Assembly: GCF_000227135.1 (NCBI RefSeq) | Contig: NC_018253.1 | Coordinates: forward strand, 34,313 to 98,312 | DNA from: Leishmania donovani | Taxonomy: Eukaryota; Euglenozoa; Kinetoplastea; Trypanosomatida; Trypanosomatidae | Length of the DNA stretch: 64,000 nucleotides | Direction: 5' to 3' | Part shown: positions 10,171 to 18,299 of the stretch, in pieces | How the letters are laid out: each line of letters starts with the position of its first letter | Numbering within the stretch: position 1 is the first letter of the stretch | Position numbers and translations under genes: made by a program | The notes under the pieces: model-generated | The model's input: only the letters and a program-made list of their open reading frames with translations | Database searches by the model: none | What the model was told of the DNA's origin: nothing

Positions 10171-10929
10171 TCAGATCATGCGGGCGAGGAAGCGGTTGAT
10201 CAAGGTGTCGCGGTTACCATAGTCGCCACCTTCCACGAAGTGACGGCGCTTCTGGCGCATGCCGCCGGCCGGAGGGGCCAGCTTGAAGGGCCACATGCCG
10301 TGCGTCACCGTGCGGAAGTGCTTGCCACAGGTGTAGATCTGGTTCACCATATCCTCCGCGCACACGATGTCCGCGTTGTTGTACTTGTCCTTGATCATCT
10401 GGTTGTCCGTGATCTTCACGCGCTGGCCGTTGATCTTCAGGTAGCCGCGCTTGTACACCATCGCACGGACGGTGGCCAGGGACGGGTAGCCGTACGCGAT
10501 GTAGGGCTCCACCGCACGCAGCATATTCTCCATCGGCTTGTTCATCTTCACGAACACCGTGTTGAAGATCTGGCGCAGGCGCAGCAGCTGGAGGATCTTG
10601 CGCTGCTTCGGGTTCACCTTGGCGATACCGCGGATGCGGGTCACCACGGCGACCTTCGGTTTCGCCTCCAGGTAGTAGTTACCGTGAGAGGCGGCCTGGC
10701 GGCGCAGCGTCACCAGCTTCTTCTCCGCACCGCGGTACTCACGGGAGTATTTGCGGGCACGCAAGTAGGCGGTCTTCTTCAGGCCAGCCTTGGCGGCCTT
10801 TCTGGCCACCACAGCCTTCTTGAAGTTCTCCGTCTGCTGCTGCTTGAACGCAGCGCGCTTGATCGCGGACTCAGGGGCAGGGACAGCGGGCATGTCGGAT
10901 GCGTTGCCGTAAACTGAGTGTGTGGTCAT
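10171..10929 (-). CDS. RPL7: 60S ribosomal protein L7 (uL30), complete copy
   Basis: An uninterrupted frame of 252 codons runs from ATG 10929; a second in-frame ATG at 10893 (MPAVPAPES) would give 240 residues. It shows the basic N-terminal extension (KRAAFKQQQ, KKAVVARKAAK), then the ribosomal L30/L7 fold (VVTRIRGIAKVNPKQRKILQLLRLRQIF) and the C-terminal half (NQMIKDKYNNADIVCAEDMVNQIYTCG), as expected for eukaryotic L7 of about 240-250 residues. It is a component of the cytosolic 60S subunit. The predicted splice acceptor at 10915-10914 favours the shorter start. It differs from copy 1 at two residues (Lys/Arg and Gly/Ala). Its left flank may be an assembly duplicate of copy 1. Confidence 0.95.
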   Translation of the reverse strand: MTTHSVYGNASDMPAVPAPESAIKRAAFKQQQTENFKKAVVARKAAKAGLKKTAYLRARKYSREYRGAEKKLVTLRRQAASHGNYYLEAKPKVAVVTRIRGIAKVNPKQRKILQLLRLRQIFNTVFVKMNKPMENMLRAVEPYIAYGYPSLATVRAMVYKRGYLKINGQRVKITDNQMIKDKYNNADIVCAEDMVNQIYTCGKHFRTVTHGMWPFKLAPPAGGMRQKRRHFVEGGDYGNRDTLINRFLARMI

Positions 10930-11042
10930 GGTCAGACGTTTTTCGAAGACGGCGTGTGGAGTGGCGTTGCCGGTGAGTTCGGGCAAGCCGTGGCCGGAAA
11001 GGCGGGAGAAAAGGCAAAGAGAAAGTGAAAGCACGGTAAGCA
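10914..11042 (-). promoter_or_regulatory. Polypyrimidine tract and predicted trans-splice acceptor of RPL7 copy 3
   Basis: The tract at about 10990-11036 (minus strand, rich in CTTT and TTTCTC) is followed by an AG-free stretch. No AG occurs from 11042 down to 10916. The first AG is at 10915-10914, downstream of the ATG at 10929 and 20 nt upstream of the ATG at 10893. Short leaders are usual for ribosomal protein mRNAs in trypanosomatids (family knowledge). Confidence 0.6.
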
Positions 11043-12114
11043 CTGTGTGTTTCTTTCATGGCACAACGATCTTCCGGTTCACAGCACGCCGCCAGTGCAG
11101 CGTGCAGCCGCTGGGACTCGTCGTCGTTTCGTTTTCGCCTTCTTCCGTATATGCATGCTGCAATAGAGCAGGAGTCAAACGTCCCTCTACCCTCCCGGCC
11201 CTCTGCGGCCTGCCACAGACCCGTCCCGTGTGTGGTGCCCATGCAGCCGTAGACACACGCGCNNNNNNNNNNNNNNNNNNNNNNNNNNNNNNNNNNNNNN
11301 NNNNNNNNNNNNNNNNNNNNNNNNNNNNNNNNNNNNNNNNNNNNNNNNNNNNNNNNNNNNNCAAGCCGTGGCCGGAAAGGCGGGAGAAAAGGCAAAGAGA
11401 AAGTGAAAGCACGGTAAGCACTGTGTGTTTCTTTCATGGCACAACGATCTTCCGGTTCACAGCACGCCGCCAGTGCAGCGTGCAGCCGCTGGGACTCGTC
11501 GTCGTTTCGTTTTCGCCTTCTTCCGTATATGCATGCTGCAATAGAGCAGGAGTCAAACGTCCCTCTACCCTCCCGGCCCTCTGCGGCCTGCCACAGACCC
11601 GTCCCGTGTGTGGTGCCCATGCAGCCGTAGACACACGCGCGCTACACCAGCGCGCCGGCCCGATCATCGGAGCACCGCCTCGGCCTCATACTCTGTCCAC
11701 TCACACCTCGGCCGACGTTTTTCGAAGACGGCGTGTGGAGTGGCGTTGCCGGTGAGTTCGGGCAAGCCGTGGCCGGAAAGGCGGGAGAAAAGGCAAAGAG
11801 AAAGTGAAAGCACGGTAAGCACTGTGTGTTTCTTTCATGGCACAACGATCTTCCGGTTCACAGCACGCCGCCAGTGCAGCGTGCAGCCGCTGGGACTCGT
11901 CGTCGTTTCGTTTTCGCCTTCTTCCGTATATGCATGCTGCAATAGAGCAGGAGTCAAACGTCCCTCTACCCTCCCGGCCCTCTGCGGCCTGCCACAGACC
12001 CGTCCCGTGTGTGGTGCCCATGCAGCCGTAGACACACGCGCGCTACACCAGCGCGCCGGCCCGATCATCGGAGCACCGCCTCGGCCTCATACTCTGTCCA
12101 CTCACACCTCGGCC
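10935..12114. repeat. Tandem repeat of about 401 bp: RPL7 leader region fused to the start of the SIDER-like repeat
   Basis: A unit starting GACGTTTTTCGAAG (RPL7 leader) and ending CACACCTCGGCC (about 120 bp into the SIDER-like repeat) appears three times. Unit a is at 10935-11262 and is cut by a gap. Unit b ends at 11713, its first part hidden by the gap. Unit c is complete at 11714-12114. Units b and c are offset by exactly 401 bases (11362 and 11763). For a and b the same period would need 122 missing bases, against 99 N. The b/c junction joins SIDER-like sequence directly to the RPL7 leader. It could be a true recombination-derived array or an assembly artefact. Confidence 0.75.
11263..11361. 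other. Assembly gap (99 N) in the 401-bp repeat
   Basis: The 279 bases on each side of the gap (10984-11262 and 11362-11640) appear identical. The 99 N is likely a default length. A 401-bp period predicts 122 bases here. Confidence 0.95.
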
Positions 12115-12204
12115 CCCGCAGGTCGCCTCGCAGCCGCTCACGTGATGCCCAGTCGCCACCTCGCGCATCCCTCCCCGCCCCTCCCCCTCGCGGTGGCTCA
12201 GCCT

Positions 12205-12222
12205 CCCCACACCGGTGTGGGG
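12205..12222. repeat. Perfect 18-bp palindrome in the SIDER-like element
   Basis: CCCCACACCGGTGTGGGG is its own reverse complement. The same palindrome occurs at 16427-16444 in the other copy. On RNA it could form a GC-rich hairpin only with a strained loop, so duplex pairing or a protein site is equally possible. Confidence 0.9.
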
Positions 12223-12304
12223 CGTGTGTGGGTCGGGGGTAGGGGTGAGGTACCTTCGAGTCACCCTGATGCTTTGCCTATTCTCATATGGATGCCACAG
12301 ACGT

Positions 12305-12403
12305 NNNNNNNNNNNNNNNNNNNNNNNNNNNNNNNNNNNNNNNNNNNNNNNNNNNNNNNNNNNNNNNNNNNNNNNNNNNNNNNNNNNNNNNNNNNNNNNN
12401 NNN
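12305..12403. other. Assembly gap (99 N), probably spurious
   Basis: The 78 bases before the gap (12227-12304) are repeated directly after it (12404-12481). The sister copy at 16.4-16.5 kb has this segment only once. The two contig ends therefore overlap and nothing is likely to be missing. Confidence 0.95.
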
Positions 12404-12736
12404 TGTGGGTCGGGGGTAGGGGTGAGGTACCTTCGAGTCACCCTGATGCTTTGCCTATTCTCATATGGATGCCACAGACGTGCCCACGGTCGCGGGTCGC
12501 GCCGACGCAACGCCGCCCCAGGACACGACCGCCGACATCAGCAGCCACACATCGCTCTGGCATCCCTACCTAGGTGGGTGCCGCCCCCTGACACCACCAG
12601 CAGGGGGAAGGGGGAGGGGCTCGGCATCGGCAGGGAGAGGGGCAGGGGCTGGGTGGTCGACTGGCTTCTCCCGGACAGAGAGTGCGAGCACCGGACCCTG
12701 TTTATACCGCCCACAGAGGAGGGAGGGCTGTCCGTC

Positions 12737-13382
12737 ATCGCGAGCGGAGCAGGCCCTCTCGCAGACACATACGCGCATGAGAGTATATATTTCCTGTGAC
12801 GTTTCCAGAAACGTTGGCAGGCGCAGTGGATTCGTAGCAGCGCACCGCTCAGTTCCTGCAGCGATCGCTTTGGTGGGCCTACTGGGCGTGCATGGCACTC
12901 CGTTTAGGAGCGGATGGTGCGCCAAGCAATGAAAGACTCTCAGGCGTGAAGAGTCAACGTTGATACACATCAACGCGCTTGTGTCTGTCTCTGTGTGGCT
13001 GCCTGGGATTCAGCTCTGTGCACCCCTCTCCTCCGAGAAGGTGAGGCGCACTTGTGTTAAGCGCATTCAGGAAACCGCATGGTACTGGCAGCGGGCGCGG
13101 AAAGGGACAGGGCGGACATCGCTCGCAATCGGATATTGCCGCGGCGGCGGGGGGGGGGAGCACAGCAACGAGAAAATGCGGTAGGAACGGTGACGAGATG
13201 AGAGCAACGCGGTGGGCGCGAGGAGACACCGGTGCATCTTGCGTTCAAAACACCGCCAAGCGCGGGGAAGCAGCAGTGGCACAGCAGTAAGGAGGACAGT
13301 CACAGATGTAACGACTCACGCGAACGCGAACAGGAGGACGTGGACGGGAGGTACAGCACCAACACTGAGTCGGCATTCGGCG
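12737..13382. other. Spacer / 3'UTR of the DUF2062-like gene
   Basis: About 650 bases lie between the SIDER-like repeat and the stop at 13383. There is a G-run near 13148-13160 and otherwise no structure or protein-like frame that I can support. Confidence 0.6.
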
Positions 13383-13868
13383 TTACTCGGCCATTCCTTT
13401 GTGCACGTGGCGATGCAAAATGCACCGCTGAACAGAGCGGAGAACCATGACGATTGGAATGGCAACGAAGAACCACCCCACTGTAGCGTAGAAGATCATG
13501 CGGCCGCAAGACCTCAGGAAGGTGGTATAGCCCACCCTAAGGGACTCGTGGAGCGCGTGCGCGGTGAAGGCGTCAACCTCCGCTTGCGCAAGAAACCCTG
13601 CAAGGCGCGCAAGCGAGGGTAGCAGCGCAAACTGGAGGGGCGTGCAAAAGAAGTTTACAGTAGAGGCAAGCACGAGCTCTGTCGCCGTGCATCGTAAGTA
13701 ATACCCAATCACAAGCGTGATTAATGACGTCACGAAGGGTACCGGAAAGATGCCACCTAGAACACCGACGGATACAGCGACCAGCACCTCGGCCCACGTT
13801 AGCTGGCTCAATGGTACGAGCACGTGCTCGCGCAGCGCCTGCGACATGCACTGAAAAAAGTGGCGCAT
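13383..13868 (-). CDS. DUF2062-like small membrane protein
   Basis: The protein has 161 residues. The central segment GGIFPVPFVTSLITLVIGYY, followed by a second hydrophobic stretch with NFFCTP, resembles the DUF2062 domain. In that domain a Gly/Pro-rich turn joins hydrophobic helices and an Asn-Pro-like motif follows. A further hydrophobic helix lies near the C-terminus (about 125-145), so two to four membrane segments are likely. DUF2062 proteins have no established biochemical role. The ATG at 13868 is the first in frame. The gene sits between two nearly identical SIDER-like repeats. The domain call is from pattern memory only. Confidence 0.65.
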   Translation of the reverse strand: MRHFFQCMSQALREHVLVPLSQLTWAEVLVAVSVGVLGGIFPVPFVTSLITLVIGYYLRCTATELVLASTVNFFCTPLQFALLPSLARLAGFLAQAEVDAFTAHALHESLRVGYTTFLRSCGRMIFYATVGWFFVAIPIVMVLRSVQRCILHRHVHKGMAE

Positions 13869-14891
13869 GGCCTAAGACTACCTCACGCAGACCTGTGCAG
13901 TTGTGACTCCGCCTGCTGTACAACGGACACCACAGCAATATGGACAGATAGGATGCGGCGCCGGCAACAGCAGAGAAAAACTTAGCCCAGCGCCAAGGGC
14001 CATCCAATGTGCCCTTGGCCGCCAGGTTTGTATGGCGTCCGTGTTATCCACTCCGAAAAGTGCTGAAAGGGACCGTCTGCGCTAGCCACAGAGAGAGAAG
14101 GGGCGAAGAGAGAGAGGGAGAGAACCGAGAGTAAGAGGCCGTGCACCGGTGCAGGCAGCAGACAGCAGATGCGCGCATGAAGCCTCGTTCACGTACTCGC
14201 GATTTGTTGTGTTCAACTCATGCGAAATGACAGTGAGAGTTGATTTGCTGCCCCTATCCACGGCTCCTTCCCCTGCACATCACTCCAGCTCCAACGGACG
14301 AACTGGAACGCCGGGGTCCACACACAATGCATTGAGAGAGGAGCACACGAGTTGGAGTCCCCTCCCTGTCCACTGAACGATAGTGAGGTAAACCTCAAAG
14401 GTCCCTGCGCGCCCACAACTGCGCCTGCATGCCTGCGCGCCGATATGTCTCTGTGCGTGTGGGGGGAGGAGAAAGGGGAGGGGGGCGCTGCGCCTGCAAG
14501 GGTACGATGCCGATTATCGCCCCGTGAAGGAGACGGACGGAGGAAGATAGGCGACCGGTCACGCAGGGCTCCTCATGCCGCGGCGGTCGCCCGCAACCCG
14601 TGTTGCCCTTCGCCTTCGTCGAAAATTCTTCAGCGGATGAGACAAATAACACAGAAAAGGATTGAGCGAAAAGAGACGTCAGGTTTGCACGCACATAGAC
14701 GCCGACAGATCACGAGGAGGAGCGCAGTCCTCTCCCCCCCCCCTCGCAACAATATACCAGAGGCAGCTTCGACGAGCATCACAAACGCGTCATGCGGCAT
14801 CGAGCCGCCCGAAGCCTTGGCGCAGTGGCTGGGCGGTCAGTGGGGTCACTCTACTATCCTCGCTCGCCTGTGCTTCGCACCCCTTCGGCGG
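13869..14891. other. Intergenic region, no gene seen
   Basis: About 1 kb between the Nfu1 stop and the DUF2062-like start. It includes purine-rich stretches on the plus strand (near 14085-14135), consistent with a splice-acceptor tract for the DUF2062-like gene, and a C-run near 14735-14745. The open frames are not protein-like. Confidence 0.6.
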
Positions 14892-15746
14892 TTACTTCGC
14901 CTTCACCACCTCGCCCTTCTCCTTCAGCTGCTTGCGCAGCCGCTTCTCAGACAAAATGTCGACGGCCACCTCATCGCTCACCTCTTGCGCCTCCACCACC
15001 TCCGGAATCCAATGCATCAGCATTCGCTCGATGCCGCTCTTGAGGGTGACGTGTGACGACGGACATGACTTGCACGACCCTTCCAGAAGGAGGAACACGG
15101 TACCCTCATCCATGTCGATGAAGCGAACGTTGCCACCGTCAGCGCGCAGCATCGGCCGGATGCGCGTCGCCAGCAGTTCCTTTACGGCCAGCACCACCTC
15201 GTCATCATCGTCATCGGGTTCAGTGTCGTTGTTGTACCCCAACAGCTCCTCTTCACCAGCCGCAGAGAGCACGTTTTCCTTGCTCTCTGCAAACTCAACG
15301 ATCACCTCCTTGATGATGGGAATCAAGGCGGCCCAGTCGGCTTGTGGATGCTTGCGCACCGTCACGTACTCATCGGCCAGAAAGACAGCCTGCACCCCTG
15401 CCACGCCAAAGAGGGCCTCAGCCAGCGGCGACTTGTACGCCTGCGCAGGCGAGGGGATGTCCATGGAGAACTCTGGCTTGAGAAACGAGACGTCCATGGA
15501 AAAGAAACGCATGCAGTCTGGGTTCGGCGTCTCGTTCGTTTCGACGACAATACAGCGGCACTGCACTGCCCGTGCAGCAAAAGATGACCCGGAGAATGCC
15601 CCGCCGGCGAGGATCACGAGAGAGCTCGTAAGGGAGCGGCGAACCGTTGAGCTGCACGGCACACGCGTGCCACGAGATGCACCCGTGATGGACCACGCAG
15701 CATACGATGTCATTCGCACGCCTGATCGTCTCAAAATCTTTTTCAT
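14892..15746 (-). CDS. NFU1: Nfu1-type Fe-S cluster scaffold/carrier, mitochondrial
   Basis: The protein has 284 residues from the ATG at 15746; another ATG at 15713 (MTSYAAWS) is also possible, and the longer open frame begins with GTG. An Arg/Ser-rich presequence without acidic residues fits mitochondrial import. The Nfu N-terminal domain begins at NETPNPDCMRF. An acidic linker (EPDDDDDE) follows, then the NifU C-terminal domain with LRADGGNVRFID and the cluster-binding CxxC in GSCKSCPSS. Nfu proteins receive [4Fe-4S] clusters and deliver them to targets such as lipoate synthase and aconitase. Trypanosomatids encode several Nfu paralogues; which one this is cannot be told here. An out-of-frame ATG at 15777 lies upstream. 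Confidence 0.93.
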   Translation of the reverse strand: MKKILRRSGVRMTSYAAWSITGASRGTRVPCSSTVRRSLTSSLVILAGGAFSGSSFAARAVQCRCIVVETNETPNPDCMRFFSMDVSFLKPEFSMDIPSPAQAYKSPLAEALFGVAGVQAVFLADEYVTVRKHPQADWAALIPIIKEVIVEFAESKENVLSAAGEEELLGYNNDTEPDDDDDEVVLAVKELLATRIRPMLRADGGNVRFIDMDEGTVFLLLEGSCKSCPSSHVTLKSGIERMLMHWIPEVVEAQEVSDEVAVDILSEKRLRKQLKEKGEVVKAK

Positions 15747-16214
15747 TCTTTTGGTAAATGGCGCAAGCGCGAAACATGCCACCAGGGTGGCAGCCAGAAG
15801 CTTATGCCCACTAAAGCGATGACGCGCATGTAGCAGAGGGGGAGAAATCAGTAGAAACACGAGTCGAGTACGTAAAGAGCTGCTGGATGCGACACTGACG
15901 TGCCGTTCGCCTCAGACAACTCGCGTTGAAGAACGAAAGTGCACTGACTTGATGCGCGGCGCGGAAAGTCCGAGATCAGCCGGCAGAAAATGAGCCACGG
16001 CAACAACTCAGACACCAAGCAGTCAACAGAAGAGTACGTCGCACCGTCACCGCCGCACAATAACATGGATGCCCCGGCTCTCTGAATCTGTGCGTCCCCA
16101 TCACGGAGTGCAGCACATCTACCAGAGGCCGCGAAGAAACAAGATGCACATTTGTTTTTTCTCCACCTCATCCACTCAGTCCTATACGGCGCGACTCGAA
16201 CGGCCGTGGAGCCT
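15747..16214. other. Intergenic region upstream of Nfu1
   Basis: No gene is seen. A pyrimidine-rich tract on the minus strand near 15835-15850 (TTTCTCCCCCTCTG), with AGs downstream, is a plausible Nfu1 splice region, but several AGs compete and I cannot choose the site. Confidence 0.5.
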
Positions 16215-16776
16215 CACAGACCCGTCCCGTGTGTGGTGCCCATGCAGCCGTAGACACACGCGCGCTACACCAGCGCGCCGGCCCGATCATCGGAGCACCG
16301 CCTCGGCCTCATACTCTGTCCACTCACACCTCGGCCCCCGCAGGTCGCCTCGCAGCCGCTCACGTGATGCCCAGTCGCCACCTCGCGCATCCCTCCCCGC
16401 CCCCCCCCCTCGCGGTGGCTCAGCCTCCCCACACCGGTGTGGGGCGTGTGTGGGTCGGGGGTAGGGGTGAGGTACCTTCGAGTCACCCTGATGCTTTGCC
16501 TATTCTCATATGGATGCCACAGACGTGCCCACGGTCGCGGGTCGCGCCGACGCAACGCCGCCCCAGGACACGACCGCCGACATCAGCAGCCACACATCGC
16601 TCTGGCATCCCTACCTAGGTGGGTGCCTCCCCCTGACACCACCAGCAGGGGGGAGGGGGAGGGGCTCGGCATCGGCAGGGAGAGGGGCAGGGGCTGGGTG
16701 GTCGACTGGCTTCTCCCGGACAGAGAGTGCGAGCACCGGACCCTGTTTATACCGCCCACAGAGGGGGGCTGTCCGT
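16215..16776. mobile_element. SIDER-like degenerate retroposon, intact copy
   Basis: This 562-bp repeat shares both boundaries with the copy at 11993-12736: homology begins at CACAGACCCGTCC and ends at GGCTGTCCGTCA. It is flanked by CACAG at 16215-16219 and 16777-16781, which may be a short target-site duplication. It starts about 300 nt downstream of the Pelota stop codon and so probably lies in the Pelota 3'UTR. In Leishmania, SIDER2 elements in 3'UTRs promote mRNA decay (established knowledge). No open frame of significance. Assignment to SIDER1 or SIDER2 was not possible by eye. Confidence 0.62.
16427..16444. repeat. Perfect 18-bp palindrome, second copy
   Basis: This is the same CCCCACACCGGTGTGGGG as at 12205-12222, at the equivalent position of the repeat. 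Confidence 0.9.
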
Positions 16777-17078
16777 CACAGCGGATGATGGTGAGCAGTG
16801 GGAAATCAAGAATCCCTCAGCCGAAGAGCTTCGATGGAAGAGGCAGCAGTATGGGTTGTGTGGGTGTGTGCGCGCGCGTCGCTACAGGCGTGTAGAGGGG
16901 GGAGGTACAACATTATCAGAATGTGAGCTGGGCAAGCGGAAGGCGCTCGTGTACGCTGTGGAGGGTCTCTGCGCCGCATCGGGACACAAATACGGGGAAG
17001 TAGGTGATGAGGCGACGCGCTGGCAAGCAGGTGCCGCGCAAGTGTCAGTCGCCCCCTCCCTTACAGCCTCGAGTCGGC

Positions 17079-18299
17079 CTAGACCGTCACGCGGGCGGCC
17101 GCGTTCGCCCGAATGAACTCCTCCACCTCCTTGGAGGCCAAAAACTCTGGCACCACCTCCATGTCATCAATCTCAGGGCAGCTAAACCGCAGCACCGCCG
17201 CTACGCTGCCAAGCTGCGTCAGCTGCTCGCCGGTGACGTGCTTGCTGGAGAAGACGTTCACAGTGGACGATCCACTCTGACGCACGAAGTTCACGAGGGA
17301 CAAGAAAAAGCGCCGCTCGGTCGGGTTTTCGGAGCGAAAGACGTTGTCGCTAATCATGAGGCCGCCAACAGCACCGGCCATCGCGGCGTAGTAGACGTAC
17401 TGTGGGGTGTAAACGCACCTGTCTGGGTCCTTGTTCATTGTATCCTGGAACTTCTCCCACATGCGGATGTCGTCGACGCACTTGGTCGACTCCATGCGCT
17501 GCGCCACACCAGGGTCGCTGAGAGCCTCCTTGAGCCCGCTGATCGTCGTCGACGCGACCCTTACGAGAAGGAACTTGGAGAGGTTGAGATACACTTCACG
17601 GAGAGGGCCGTGGTCTGCGCGCTGGGTGACTTCCTTGATGTACGCGTGGAACTCTTCCCGCACGTGGCCCGGAGAGCACAGCAGAACGAGCTTCGTCTTC
17701 TCGAAGTCAACATGTGTGGCGAGGGCATCAAGGGACTGCTTAAAGAAGCGCTCGATGCTCCTGTCACGCGCCTTGCCATCGCTCTTGTGCTTCTTCGAGA
17801 TGGTGACCTCGACCTTGGCTTTGATGTGCATGAAGGAGCGCGTCACGAGAATGACTTGGGCCTCGCCGAAGCTCATCAGCACGGCAGCCGTGTCTGCTTT
17901 GCCGGACTCGTCGCACGCGTCCTTGAGGCGATCCTCGCAGATGGAGTCCCACTCTCGCTTAGTGATCCGCACCTCCTGAGGCGGACTCGCGTGAATGGTG
18001 AGGGTGTGATGAGCACCCGTCTTCACAAAGTTGTTTTCTTTCTTGTTCACGCCTTGAATACGCAGCTCGTCCGGGGTAAAGGCGATGTGCTTCACCTCCA
18101 CCTCAAGGTTGAGCATCTTCATCTCTGCGGCGAGGGTGCCAAGCGCGTTCTCGCGCGGGACCTTGCGGCGTGTCTTGGTAAGAACGAGATCGCCTACGAG
18201 AATAAAGTTGTACAGGTGCCACAAGTCCTCTGCGGTGCCGACCGAGACGCGCACCTCCATCGACCCATCCGGGTGAGCAGCCTTGCCCAAGAGACGCAT
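17079..18299 (-). CDS. PELO: Pelota (Dom34), ribosome-rescue factor
   Basis: The protein has 406 residues from MRLLGK at 18299. The frame stays open about 94 codons further upstream, but that part is low-complexity and Pelota proteins begin at this Met. The three eRF1-like domains are in order. The N-terminal Sm-like domain contains DLWHLYNFILVGD. The central domain has no GGQ. The C-terminal domain carries EELFxx-type segments (VYYAAMAGAVGGLMISDNVFR). Pelota with Hbs1 enters the A site of stalled ribosomes and splits them in no-go and non-stop decay. It is slightly longer than the human protein (385). The 3'UTR probably contains the SIDER-like element at 16215-16776. Confidence 0.95.
   Translation of the reverse strand: MRLLGKAAHPDGSMEVRVSVGTAEDLWHLYNFILVGDLVLTKTRRKVPRENALGTLAAEMKMLNLEVEVKHIAFTPDELRIQGVNKKENNFVKTGAHHTLTIHASPPQEVRITKREWDSICEDRLKDACDESGKADTAAVLMSFGEAQVILVTRSFMHIKAKVEVTISKKHKSDGKARDRSIERFFKQSLDALATHVDFEKTKLVLLCSPGHVREEFHAYIKEVTQRADHGPLREVYLNLSKFLLVRVASTTISGLKEALSDPGVAQRMESTKCVDDIRMWEKFQDTMNKDPDRCVYTPQYVYYAAMAGAVGGLMISDNVFRSENPTERRFFLSLVNFVRQSGSSTVNVFSSKHVTGEQLTQLGSVAAVLRFSCPEIDDMEVVPEFLASKEVEEFIRANAAARVTV

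Larger units (their letters stand above)
11993..12736. mobile_element. SIDER-like degenerate retroposon, copy 2 (contains a false gap)
   Basis: This segment matches the repeat at 16215-16776 almost perfectly, with only a few differences seen by eye. Removing the 99 N at 12305-12403 and the 78 bases duplicated around it leaves about 566 bp. That is the size of SIDER elements, the truncated non-LTR retroposons abundant in Leishmania 3'UTRs. It lies about 650 nt downstream of the stop of the DUF2062 gene, so probably in its 3'UTR. It carries an 18-bp perfect palindrome at 12205-12222. It has no coding capacity. I did not recognise the published 79-bp signature directly, so the orientation is left open. 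Confidence 0.6.

Noticed and set aside
12305..12403. Gap as evidence of a longer SIDER-like element
   Set aside because: The flanks overlap by 78 identical bases and the sister copy has no extra sequence, so the gap is an unmerged overlap.
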